Assembly (NCBI GenBank): GCA_943372645.1
Contig: CALRZN010000014.1
Span: forward strand, 73,192-137,191
DNA from: VBWE01 sp943372645
Lineage (GTDB): Bacteria > Bacteroidota > Bacteroidia > Palsa-965
Direction of reading: 5' to 3'
DNA: 64,000 nt
The translations under genes were made by a program, and so were the position numbers. Below, in pieces: positions 15,982 to 23,793 of the stretch. Position 1 is the stretch's first letter. Every line of letters starts with the position of its first letter. A model generated the notes under the pieces. It was given only the letters and a program-made list of their open reading frames with translations, searched no databases and was not told the origin of the DNA.

Positions 15982-17598
15982 ATGAAAACAATTTACACGC
16001 TGGCTTTTGCCCTTGCAACGCTTACAGCAGTTGCCCAGGAAAACCGGAACAATCAACCATTACCACCTGTTGCAACACCACTTTACACAAGTGATGTAAT
16101 TATTAAAAATGACACTGTTGATCAGCAGAAAGTGCGCCTCGCGGTTGCATTTAACGGCTGGCTGTATGCAGCATTCAATACAGAGGATGCAGTTAACAAT
16201 AAAGGCGGAATCACCATCCGCAAATCAATTGACAATGGCATTACATGGACTACGCTGGACAGTTATTTCACGACCGGATATCGTTACCCGTCATTTGATA
16301 TCGTCGTAGCAGGAACAGACACCAACAGTCTGACTCTTTACCTGGCAGGTGTAAATTACAGCCCGGCATCGGGAAACTATATTTTGTTTGTTGACCGTTA
16401 CAATGCGACCACCGGCGGTTTTAATGGTTCAAACTATAACCTGAGCGCCGGCACACAGCAGATTTATGATGTGGCACTTGCATCGGATCACATGGCTCCT
16501 GCAGTTGGTACTTCACCTTATGGTTTAGGGATGCTTTATTCACGATACACCTCATCGCAGGATTCGGTTGTATATGTTGGCTCAATTGATGGCGGATCAA
16601 CATGGGGTTATCGTTATCCTGTTGCTATAACCGGTCAATATTTTGGCAAACTCTCAATCGCCTATGGCCGCAGCGCAAGCGGTTCCAACGGCCGATACTT
16701 CGGCGCATGGGAACGCCGTGCAGGTTCAAACGCACGCACCGGCAACATTTACAGCTCACGTTCACAGTCAACCGTTGACGGTCCGTGGATTAACCCGGTA
16801 AACCTGGATTCCATCAGCGCGACAATGATCGGTCTGTGCAAAAACCCGCAGATTGCCTGTTCATACGGAACAGCCGACAACGACAGTGGTTCGGTAACTT
16901 CGGTTGTACTTGTGCAGCGCGATTATACCGGCAACGGCTCGGATTATGACCTGCTTGGGTTTTACAACAAACGTTCGCACTTTACCAACTTCTGGTATCG
17001 CCTCGATGTTGTAAACAGCGGTGAAAACGACCTGCAGCCGGATATCTCATATGACATCACTAACCAGGCTTTCGAGGCAACCTACTATGATTCTACAAAC
17101 GGAAAGCTGCCGCACATCACCAATGGTTTTAACTTATTGATCCCGAGCAGCTGGACAACAGTTAATGCGCAGTACAATGATGCAACCGGCAACCTGAAAG
17201 CAGCATATCCGCGGATTGAATCGAACTATGCGGCAACAGGACAGGCAGCGATGGCATGGATTGCACAGAATGGTACCAACGGCGTGGCCATGTTTGATGC
17301 CGAGTACAACATTACTTCGGTAAATGAACCGGAAACCGGTTTGTCACTGAACAACATTTATCCGAACCCGGCCAGTACGTTTATTACTATTCCGTACATC
17401 AACGAAACGAATGAACTGGCCACCATTTCGGTGTACAACCAGCTCGGCCAGCGCGTGATCAGCGAGCAGGGCGGACAAACCAAAGCCGGTATCACCACCC
17501 GCACCCTGAATGTGGAGCAGCTCGAAGCCGGTGTTTATTTCTGCCGCATTGAAGCCGGAAATAAAACAATTACCCGCAGCTTTGTGATTGCGCGGTAA
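15982..17598 (+). CDS. Secreted sialidase-fold-like protein with T9SS type A sorting domain
   Basis: The 538-residue protein has a signal peptide (MKTIYTLAFALATLTAVAQ). The body contains BNR/Asp-box-like pieces (RKSIDNGITWTTLDSYF, YVGSIDGGSTWGYRYP) spaced through a probable beta-propeller, as in sialidase-fold proteins, but no catalytic Arg triad or Asp/Tyr set can be assigned. The C-terminus is a T9SS sorting domain: NNIYPNPASTFITIPY, ISVYNQLGQRVIS, and LEAGVYFCRIEAGNKTITRS. It is expected on the cell surface or in the medium. A strong terminator follows. Confidence 0.8.
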   Translation: MKTIYTLAFALATLTAVAQENRNNQPLPPVATPLYTSDVIIKNDTVDQQKVRLAVAFNGWLYAAFNTEDAVNNKGGITIRKSIDNGITWTTLDSYFTTGYRYPSFDIVVAGTDTNSLTLYLAGVNYSPASGNYILFVDRYNATTGGFNGSNYNLSAGTQQIYDVALASDHMAPAVGTSPYGLGMLYSRYTSSQDSVVYVGSIDGGSTWGYRYPVAITGQYFGKLSIAYGRSASGSNGRYFGAWERRAGSNARTGNIYSSRSQSTVDGPWINPVNLDSISATMIGLCKNPQIACSYGTADNDSGSVTSVVLVQRDYTGNGSDYDLLGFYNKRSHFTNFWYRLDVVNSGENDLQPDISYDITNQAFEATYYDSTNGKLPHITNGFNLLIPSSWTTVNAQYNDATGNLKAAYPRIESNYAATGQAAMAWIAQNGTNGVAMFDAEYNITSVNEPETGLSLNNIYPNPASTFITIPYINETNELATISVYNQLGQRVISEQGGQTKAGITTRTLNVEQLEAGVYFCRIEAGNKTITRSFVIAR

Positions 17599-17618
17599 AC
17601 GAAAAGAATAACGATACT

Positions 17619-17658
17619 AAAAACGCCCGGTGCACATGCACCGGGCGTTTTTATTTTT
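17619..17658. terminator. Strong bidirectional terminator
   Basis: A 13-bp perfect GC-rich stem (arms 17621-17633 and 17638-17650, apex ACAT) is flanked by A and T runs. It lies between the convergent T9SS and epimerase genes and serves both. Confidence 0.9.
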
Positions 17659-17671
17659 AAGCGTACGATGT

Positions 17672-18076
17672 TCAGCCGCGGATTTCCTGGCACAATTCCA
17701 CCAGCACGCCATGCGCATCTTTCGGATGCACAAAACAAACGAGTTTATTGTCTGCTCCTCTTTTCGGTTCGGCGTTCAGCAGTGTAAATCCTTCGGCCTG
17801 CAGGCGGCGCATGGCGGCGTGTATATCATCCACTGCAAACGCAATGTGGTGAATGCCTTCGCCGCGTTTTTCAATAAACTTTGCAATGGCACTGTCGGGT
17901 TTGGTGGCTTCGAGCAATTCGATTTTGCTTTCACCGGTCTGGAAAAACGCGGTGTTTACGCCTTCGCTTTCCACCTGTTCTGTTTTGTAACAGGCGGTGC
18001 CCAGCAGGCGGGCGTACAGGTCGCCGGCAGCGGCCAGGTTTTTTACGGCAATGCCGATGTGTTCAATTTTTTCCAT
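17672..18076 (-). CDS. mce: Methylmalonyl-CoA epimerase
   Basis: The 134-residue protein has the two-module VOC fold of methylmalonyl-CoA epimerase. It starts MEKIEHIGIAVKNLAAAGDL with the first metal His. SKIELLEATKPDSAIAKFI (Glu region) and GEGIHHIAFAVDDIHAAM (second His) follow, and it ends VHPKDAHGVLVELCQE with the last Glu ligand. It interconverts (R)- and (S)-methylmalonyl-CoA in the propionate/succinate pathway, as expected in Bacteroidota that carry methylmalonyl-CoA mutase. The frame is open 36 bases further, but the ATG at 18076 is chosen because a promoter -7 element lies 6 bases upstream of it. Confidence 0.93.
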   Translation of the reverse strand: MEKIEHIGIAVKNLAAAGDLYARLLGTACYKTEQVESEGVNTAFFQTGESKIELLEATKPDSAIAKFIEKRGEGIHHIAFAVDDIHAAMRRLQAEGFTLLNAEPKRGADNKLVCFVHPKDAHGVLVELCQEIRG

Positions 18077-18082
18077 GCACCA

Positions 18083-18090
18083 CAAAAGTA
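18083..18090 (-). promoter_or_regulatory. -7 element six bases from ATG of epimerase gene
   Basis: On the reverse strand TACTTTTG (TAnnTTTG) ends 6 bases before the ATG at 18076, the same spacing as at 15251. It predicts a leaderless or nearly leaderless mRNA and abuts the terminator of the upstream gene. Confidence 0.55.
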
Positions 18091-18095
18091 CGCAC

Positions 18096-18129
18096 AAAAA
18101 AAATCCCCTCACGCAGGGCGTGAAGGGAT
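18096..18129 (-). terminator. Rho-independent terminator for the 18150-18959 gene
   Basis: The stem (arms 18103-18115 and 18117-18129 with one internal mismatch) is followed on the reverse strand by a run of eight T. It ends the upstream reverse-strand transcript immediately before the epimerase promoter. Confidence 0.85.
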
Positions 18130-18149
18130 CGTTCAGATTATAGCGTTTC

Positions 18150-18959
18150 CTATTTTTTCTTGATGAACTCGCCTACTTTGTTGTCGTAGTTGAGGAAGTA
18201 ACCACCCGGAGCGAGGCCGGTGCAGTCGATTTTGGCACCAAATCCTTTTTTAACGATGTTACCGAACTGGTCGTAGATTTCGTACATGGTTTCGCCACCG
18301 GTGAAGGTGATTTCTTTTTCTACTTTAATCGGTGCGAAAGTAATTTCAGAAGTCGGAGACATGTAAGTAGCCGGGCGCGATACGCGGGGCTGACCGGTGT
18401 AATCCACCTGCTTAACACGGAACTGGTTCTGGCCGGAATGCGGAACTACTTTAAACGAATAGTTGTTCGGACCAACAGTGCCGGTGCCGTCTACTTCGCC
18501 TACTTTTACCCATTTGTTCCAGCGGAACTGTTCAATGATGTAAGTCAGTTTGCCCGATTCGCCACGTGTTTCCCATTTGAGGATAAAGTCAGAACCCTCT
18601 TTGCTCACATCCATTTTGGTAACTTCGAATGTGGATTTGGGTTTCAGCACTTCCGGGTTGAGCACTTTCGGTTTGCAGTCGGCTTTGTGGAAGATTTTCA
18701 CTTCTACTTTGTCGCCTACTTTAAGGCCGAAGTTGCGCAGATCAATTTCAAATGCGCTCGAAGCAATTTCATCAGCACTTACCTGGTCGTTTACACGAAC
18801 TTCATATACGCAGAAACCGATGCCATTGCTGGCAAACGGATTTTGCACATACAGGTTTTTACCCTGGTAGTTTCCCTCAACCAGAATGACCTGTGCTTTG
18901 GCCGATAACACGGTAAGGAACAGTATCAGAAATGCAAAATATGTTCTCTTTCTCATCAT
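18150..18959 (-). CDS. Secreted protein with a fibronectin-like domain and T9SS-like C-terminus
   Basis: The 269-residue product starts at either of two adjacent ATGs (18959, 18956) and has a signal peptide (KRTYFAFLILFLTVLSAKAQ). The middle contains a beta-sandwich with GSDFILKWETRGESGKLTY and NQFRVKQVDYTGQPRVS, typical of fibronectin III-like modules in T9SS cargo. The end (MYEIYDQFGNIVKKGFGAKI, GLAPGGYFLNYDNKVGEFI, then three Lys) resembles a short T9SS sorting domain. The frame is open much further upstream, but that part lacks coding character and covers the divergent promoter region. Function unknown. Confidence 0.7.
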   Translation of the reverse strand: MMRKRTYFAFLILFLTVLSAKAQVILVEGNYQGKNLYVQNPFASNGIGFCVYEVRVNDQVSADEIASSAFEIDLRNFGLKVGDKVEVKIFHKADCKPKVLNPEVLKPKSTFEVTKMDVSKEGSDFILKWETRGESGKLTYIIEQFRWNKWVKVGEVDGTGTVGPNNYSFKVVPHSGQNQFRVKQVDYTGQPRVSRPATYMSPTSEITFAPIKVEKEITFTGGETMYEIYDQFGNIVKKGFGAKIDCTGLAPGGYFLNYDNKVGEFIKKK

Positions 18960-18966
18960 ATGAAAC

Positions 18967-18981
18967 TGCGTACGGTACGCA
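18967..18981. promoter_or_regulatory. Inverted repeat just upstream of the 18959 start codon
   Basis: TGCGTAC-G-GTACGCA is a perfect 7+1+7 inverted repeat 8 bases from the start codon on the reverse strand. It could be a protein-binding site or a small 5'-UTR hairpin that limits translation. Confidence 0.35.
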
Positions 18982-19083
18982 AATTTGGCACGCAATATTA
19001 AAACCTTCCCGCGGAAAAACAAAATTAACGGGCAATTATTTTCGACAAACCGTAATTTTATATAGGCGAAGTAAGAAAAGCTG

Positions 19084-19114
19084 TTGCCAGTTCCACCGAA
19101 AAACCGTAATCTTG
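19084..19114 (+). promoter_or_regulatory. Complete -33/-7 promoter for OppA-like gene
   Basis: TTG (19084-19086), a 20-base spacer, then TAATCTTG (19107-19114; one mismatch to TAnnTTTG). This is the Bacteroidota layout. Confidence 0.5.
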
Positions 19115-19116
19115 CA

Positions 19117-19152
19117 GGCGGGAAAGCCATTGTTACGGAGGGATTTCCCGCC
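19117..19152 (+). promoter_or_regulatory. 5'-UTR hairpin covering the approach to the start codon
   Basis: GGCGGGAAA (19117-19125) pairs perfectly with TTTCCCGCC (19144-19152). The hairpin begins right after the -7 element and ends 16 bases before the ATG at 19169, so it would fill the whole leader. Confidence 0.5.
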
Positions 19153-19168
19153 ACAGCAGATGACTTTT

Positions 19169-20929
19169 ATGAAAAAAACGCTCTTTTTCCTGCCACTGGC
19201 GCTTTTATTCGCGTCGTGCGGTAACGATCCATCGTCCAATCACCCGAAAGAAGCCAAAGGCAACCGGTCCTATGGCGGAACGTTACGATATAATGAAACA
19301 GAACAGTTCCAGACCTTGTTTCCGTTGGAAATAACGGATGCCATTTCATCACACATTGCCAGCCAGGTATATGAAGGGCTTGTAAAATTCAATCCCGGGT
19401 CGCTGGAAGTAATTCCCGCACTGGCCTCCAAATGGGACATTGACGCTTCGCGCACCGTTTATACCTTTCACATCCGCAGCAATGCGTACTTCCATGATAA
19501 TGAGTGTTTTCCCGATGGCAAAGGCCGAAAGGTAACCGCACAGGATTTTGAATATGCGTTCCGCCTGCTGTGCGCCGGGGGCAACAATTCCTATAATTTT
19601 ACCTCCAGCTTCAAAGACCGCCTCAAAGGCGCCAACAAATTCAATAAAGAAGGCGGAACACTTGAGGGTGTTAAAGTGCTGAACGATTCCGTGCTGCAGC
19701 TTACCCTCGAAAAACCAAGTAACTCCTTCCTGTATATCCTTGCAAACCCGGCAAGCTGTGTGCTGGCCAAAGAAGCCGTTGAAAAACACGGTAACAAGGT
19801 ACACGTAGGCACCGGCCCGTTTGTGGTGCAGGAAATCAAATCGGATACCAGCGCCGTAGTGCTGGTGCGCAATAACAGGTATTACGGTACCGATAAATTC
19901 GGTAACCAGCTCCCGTTCCTCGATACCATCAAAGTTTCGTTTATCGACAGCAAAAAAGCAGAACTCGAAGCATTTGAAGCCGGCAAACTCGACTTTGTGT
20001 GGGGCATGAACAAAGAATCCATCATTTCGCTGGTAGAGAACAACATCAGCATGTTCAAAAACCCGGCGAAATACGAACTGGAGCGCAATGCCGAAATGGT
20101 AACGCAGTTGTATGAATTCAACACCACGCGTCCGCCGTTTAACGATGTGAAGGTGCGCAAGGCATTCTGCTACGCCATCAACCGCAACAAAATTATTGAA
20201 GGCGTGTTGCGCGGCGAAGCCTACGGCCCGGGAATAAACGGTATTTCGCCGCCCGCGCTGAAAGAGTACAATACCACCGAAATCAAAGGATACGATTTTG
20301 ACCCGGAGATGGCACGCAAACTTTTTGCTGAAGCCGGATACAAAACACCGGGCAACCCGAAAGGCAAAGATTTTCCGAATGTGCGCCTGGTGGTGAACAG
20401 CGGCGGTGCCAAAAACACCAATGTGGCTTCGGAAATCCAGAGCCAGCTCCACGACATTCTCGGCGTGAACATGGACTTCGTAAACGTTACGTTCCAGCAG
20501 AAATTAGACGATGCCCGTTATGCCCGTTCCGACATGTTCCGTTCGGCATGGGTGGCCGATTTTCCTTCGGCAGAAAACTTCCTGAGCCTGTATTACGGTG
20601 CAGATGTTCCCGACAGCCTGAACAAACCTTCGTTCCCGAACACCACGCGTTACCGCAACCCGGAATACGACAAACTGTTTGAAGCCGGTAAAACAGCAGC
20701 CACCATTGAAGAAGCAAACAAACTTTTCCTGCAGGCCGAACAGCTGATGATGAATGACGCACCGAGCATGATCCTGTGGTACGACGACAACTTCCGCCTG
20801 AAACAGGCCAATGTGCAGAACCTGAAAAACAACGCCATGCGTTATTATGATTTTTCAGAGGTGTTTATCAAAGCCAATACAGGCGAAGCAAAACCGGGCG
20901 GAGATTCTGCCGCGGCCGCCAAAAAATAA
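19169..20929 (+). CDS. OppA-like peptide/solute-binding lipoprotein (SBP family 5)
   Basis: The 586-residue protein is a lipoprotein (MKKTLFFLPLALLFASCGND, lipobox LFASC) of the extracellular solute-binding family 5. Signature segments are YGGTLRYNETEQFQTLFP, SSHIASQVYEGLVKFNPGSL, LASKWDIDASRTVYTFHIR, VTAQDFEYAFRLL, and FNDVKVRKAFCYAINRNKII. These proteins deliver oligopeptides or other solutes to an ABC importer. No permease or ATPase genes are adjacent, so it either works with a transporter encoded elsewhere or is an orphan. ATG 19169 is preferred over 19160 because it starts the lipoprotein signal. The C-terminus ends in an unusual Ala/Lys tail. Confidence 0.9.
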   Translation: MKKTLFFLPLALLFASCGNDPSSNHPKEAKGNRSYGGTLRYNETEQFQTLFPLEITDAISSHIASQVYEGLVKFNPGSLEVIPALASKWDIDASRTVYTFHIRSNAYFHDNECFPDGKGRKVTAQDFEYAFRLLCAGGNNSYNFTSSFKDRLKGANKFNKEGGTLEGVKVLNDSVLQLTLEKPSNSFLYILANPASCVLAKEAVEKHGNKVHVGTGPFVVQEIKSDTSAVVLVRNNRYYGTDKFGNQLPFLDTIKVSFIDSKKAELEAFEAGKLDFVWGMNKESIISLVENNISMFKNPAKYELERNAEMVTQLYEFNTTRPPFNDVKVRKAFCYAINRNKIIEGVLRGEAYGPGINGISPPALKEYNTTEIKGYDFDPEMARKLFAEAGYKTPGNPKGKDFPNVRLVVNSGGAKNTNVASEIQSQLHDILGVNMDFVNVTFQQKLDDARYARSDMFRSAWVADFPSAENFLSLYYGADVPDSLNKPSFPNTTRYRNPEYDKLFEAGKTAATIEEANKLFLQAEQLMMNDAPSMILWYDDNFRLKQANVQNLKNNAMRYYDFSEVFIKANTGEAKPGGDSAAAAKK

Positions 20930-20950
20930 CAGTCATTTTTTGAAACCAGA

Positions 20951-20989
20951 AACAACCTCTGTATCCGCCGGAACAGGGGTTGTTTTTTT
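20951..20989 (+). terminator. Rho-independent terminator after OppA-like gene
   Basis: AACAACCTCTG and CAGGGGTTGTT pair around a 12-base loop and are followed by seven T. Confidence 0.8.
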
Positions 20990-21004
20990 AAAAACCGTGA
21001 ACCC

Positions 21005-22705
21005 ATGAAAAAAAGCTTACTCGTTGCCACCGCGCTGCTCATCGCATTGCGCGTTGCCGCCGGTGATGAAACGCCGCAGAAAGTGGAAGCCCCCATCAAA
21101 TCGGTGATTATTTACCTCACCGGTGCAGAAGTAACACACCGGAAAAAAGTAACCCTCGAAGCCGGCCGAAACATGCTTGTGTTTACAGGGCTCTCTTCCA
21201 AACTGATTTCCAAAAGTATCCAGTTTACAGCCGGAAGCAGCGTTTCTATTTTGTCTATCAGCGACCGTATTGATTACCTCAGCAGCCAGCAGCGCGCCGA
21301 AAACCGCGGCCGCCAGCTCAGCGATTCGCTTACCGGTTCGGGCGATAAAGTAACACAACTGCAATACGACATACAGGCTTACACCGAAGAAAAGGCATTG
21401 CTGCAGGCCAACCAGGAACTGAGCGGAAAAGACAAAGGGGTAACGGCTGCCGAACTGAAATTAGCGGCCGATTTTTACCGCACACGCATCCGCGAAATCA
21501 ATGCGGAACTGATTCGCCTCGACAAAGCCAAACGTGTTGAAACCGAACTGCAGAGCCGCATCCGCAAACAGCTCGCAGAAATGAACGCCACCAACTCGCC
21601 GCCGGTAGCCGAAATTACCATACTGCTGACGGTGGCGGCTCCCACCAGCGTGGAAACGGAACTGAAGTATGTGGTAAACGATGCGGGCTGGGCACCAAGC
21701 TACGACCTGCTGGCCGAAGACGTTTCGAAACCGATTGAACTGCGTTACCGTGCAAAAGTGTTTAACAATACCAACGTGGACTGGAAAGACGTGAACGTAA
21801 AACTTTCAACGGCCGATCCGATGCGCAGTGCTTCAAAGCCGGTACTGAGCACCTGGTTCCTGAATTATTCCACCGGCAGTTACGAGTCGCAGGCCAGCCA
21901 GAATTATTATCGCGAGCAGAGAGACAACAGCAACAGCCTCGAACTGCAGCAGCGCAGCCTGCCCGCACAGAACGGTTACTACGGCGGCGCAACCGGTAAA
22001 ACAGAAGACCTGAAAAAAAACGGCCCGGCCACAACGCCCATCCAGTTTGAAGAAATACAGGTGTCGGAACTCAGCGCCGAGTTTGATATCAAACAACCGT
22101 ACAGTGTTCCGTCGGATGCCAAACCGTACATCATTGATGTAAGCGCGCACACGCTGCCGGCAACATACATCCACTTCAGCGCACCGAAAATAGACCGCGA
22201 TGCGTTTCTGCTCGCACGCATTACCGGCTGGGAAGCGCTTGACCTGGTGGAAGGCCCGGCCAACGTGTATTTCGGCGATACCTATGTGGGCCAGTCGTAC
22301 ATTGCCACACGCACCGCTGATGATACGCTCGACCTTTCGCTCGGCCGCGACAACAAAGTGCTTGTTACCCGCGCCAAGCTGCAGGACTTTAACAATGCCA
22401 AACTCATCGGCAATTCGAAACGGGTAACACAGGGTTTTGAAATCACGGCCAAAAACAACCGCAAAGGGCCGGTAACCATTACCATTGAAGATCAGCTGCC
22501 CATTTCGCAGGATGCTGAAATTACGGTGGAAGCCATTGAAACATCAAAAGCGGAATACGAAGCGGCTACCGGCAAACTGACCTGGAAAATGACGTTGCAG
22601 CCGGGTGAAGTGCGGAAAATTACACTGCAGTACAGCGTAAAATATCCGAAAAGCAAAACCGTTATTCTTCAGAAAACCGAACGCAAATCCCGCGCGAAAT
22701 TTTAA
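21005..22705 (+). CDS. MuiA-like protein (DUF4140/DUF4139)
   Basis: The 566-residue protein has a signal peptide (MKKSLLVATALLIALRVAAG). An N-terminal DUF4140 region follows (APIKSVIIYLTGAEVTHRK and LSSKLISKSIQFTAGS), then a coiled-coil of ~110 residues (QLQYDIQAYTEEKALLQANQ onward). The C-terminal half is DUF4139 (TELKYVVNDAGWAPSYDLLA, ELRYRAKVFNNTNVDWKDVN, and VTITIEDQLPISQDAEITVE). The family was named after 'mucoidy inhibitor A' but its biochemical role is unknown; by fold it is an extracytoplasmic beta-sandwich protein. It lies between the OppA terminator and a DnaJ-domain gene 37 bases downstream. Confidence 0.9.
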   Translation: MKKSLLVATALLIALRVAAGDETPQKVEAPIKSVIIYLTGAEVTHRKKVTLEAGRNMLVFTGLSSKLISKSIQFTAGSSVSILSISDRIDYLSSQQRAENRGRQLSDSLTGSGDKVTQLQYDIQAYTEEKALLQANQELSGKDKGVTAAELKLAADFYRTRIREINAELIRLDKAKRVETELQSRIRKQLAEMNATNSPPVAEITILLTVAAPTSVETELKYVVNDAGWAPSYDLLAEDVSKPIELRYRAKVFNNTNVDWKDVNVKLSTADPMRSASKPVLSTWFLNYSTGSYESQASQNYYREQRDNSNSLELQQRSLPAQNGYYGGATGKTEDLKKNGPATTPIQFEEIQVSELSAEFDIKQPYSVPSDAKPYIIDVSAHTLPATYIHFSAPKIDRDAFLLARITGWEALDLVEGPANVYFGDTYVGQSYIATRTADDTLDLSLGRDNKVLVTRAKLQDFNNAKLIGNSKRVTQGFEITAKNNRKGPVTITIEDQLPISQDAEITVEAIETSKAEYEAATGKLTWKMTLQPGEVRKITLQYSVKYPKSKTVILQKTERKSRAKF

Positions 22706-22742
22706 GCAGGGCAATGGTGCTGCAGGCAATTAATTACGGCCG

Positions 22743-23708
22743 TTGAAGAATTATTACCACATACTGGGCGTTTCTGAACATGCCGGCGACGACGCTATCA
22801 AACAGGCGTACCGTATGCTGGCCAAGCGCTGGCACCCGGATAAAAATCCGGGCAGCCTGCATGCGGAAGAAAAGTTCAAGGAGATTGCCGAAGCCTACGA
22901 AGTACTTTCCGATCCGATGCTGCGCAGGCAGCACGACATCAAACTGCAGTACGGTAAACTGTATGATCCGTCTGTTATTTTCGGGGAAAAAGCGGGCAGC
23001 AGCACCGACAAACGCGACCGGCGCAAGGCTAAACCCGAATACAGCGACGAATACCTGGCCTGGCGCCAGAACAAAAAGACAAGGGACATGCGCCTGCGCC
23101 GGAAACTGCTTGTGGGCATGATTGTAGCGTTTGTGGCCTGGGTGGGCGCAGCGCAGTGGTTTGAAAGTTACCTCGACGAACAGCGCCGCCTTACTACCCT
23201 TGAAATAGAGCGCCGGCTGCACGCACAGCCACAAAGCACTGCTTTTGCAGCCATGCAGAAAGAAACCGTAATTGATAACCTCGATTCGCCCTACGAATCG
23301 TTTTTCGGCCCCGACGGGTACGACTGGATTTCACCCAACCGCATCATGATCACCCTCGGCAGCAGGGATGCGGTGATCTGCCTGGAAGAAGCAGACAAAC
23401 CGAACCGTACCATCCGCAATGAATTCCTGTATGCCGGCAACACGTTCACACTCAACGGTATTCCCTACGGCCGGTACCGGCTCAAAATATATGAAGGCAG
23501 TAACTGGTTTAATGAACTCAAACTGGCCGGGGGCAAGGTTAAAGGCGGTTTCCGGCAAAACGGCCGGTTTTTCCGGGTGAATCACACGTTTATATTTAAA
23601 GAGGCTACCGCGGCAAATCCGAACCCCGTTTCGTCCGATACCATTGGGCTCGACAACCTGCCCTGGCCCACCGAACCGCTGGAGGCAAACGCCTTTTTTG
23701 GCCGCTGA
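22743..23708 (+). CDS. DnaJ-domain membrane protein
   Basis: The 321-residue protein starts with a J domain: NYYHILGVSEHAGDDAIKQA, MLAKRWHPDKNPG with the HPD tripeptide, and IAEAYEVLSDPMLRRQHD. A basic linker and a single membrane helix (LVGMIVAFVAWVGAAQWF, ~residues 118-136) follow, then a ~180-residue beta-rich domain of unknown type. It should stimulate a DnaK-type chaperone at the membrane. The start is TTG at 22743, because the J domain begins at once and no in-frame ATG lies upstream. The unusual start may reduce expression. Confidence 0.85.
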   Translation: MKNYYHILGVSEHAGDDAIKQAYRMLAKRWHPDKNPGSLHAEEKFKEIAEAYEVLSDPMLRRQHDIKLQYGKLYDPSVIFGEKAGSSTDKRDRRKAKPEYSDEYLAWRQNKKTRDMRLRRKLLVGMIVAFVAWVGAAQWFESYLDEQRRLTTLEIERRLHAQPQSTAFAAMQKETVIDNLDSPYESFFGPDGYDWISPNRIMITLGSRDAVICLEEADKPNRTIRNEFLYAGNTFTLNGIPYGRYRLKIYEGSNWFNELKLAGGKVKGGFRQNGRFFRVNHTFIFKEATAANPNPVSSDTIGLDNLPWPTEPLEANAFFGR

Positions 23709-23765
23709 AGCGCATTATTTAACGATTATACAGCATGCCCCGGGCGAAACTCCCGCGAAAAGCCG

Positions 23766-23773
23766 TACCTTTG
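23766..23773 (+). promoter_or_regulatory. Bacteroidota-type -7 element for typA
   Basis: TACCTTTG matches TAnnTTTG, 20 bases before the typA ATG. It lies in the open frame upstream, which shows that the frame before 23794 is not translated as part of typA. Confidence 0.55.
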
Positions 23774-23793
23774 CACCTCTTTTTAAGGAAATT

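Noticed and set aside
19349..20452. 367-codon reverse open frame
   Set aside because: It is antisense to the OppA-like gene, which is clearly coding.
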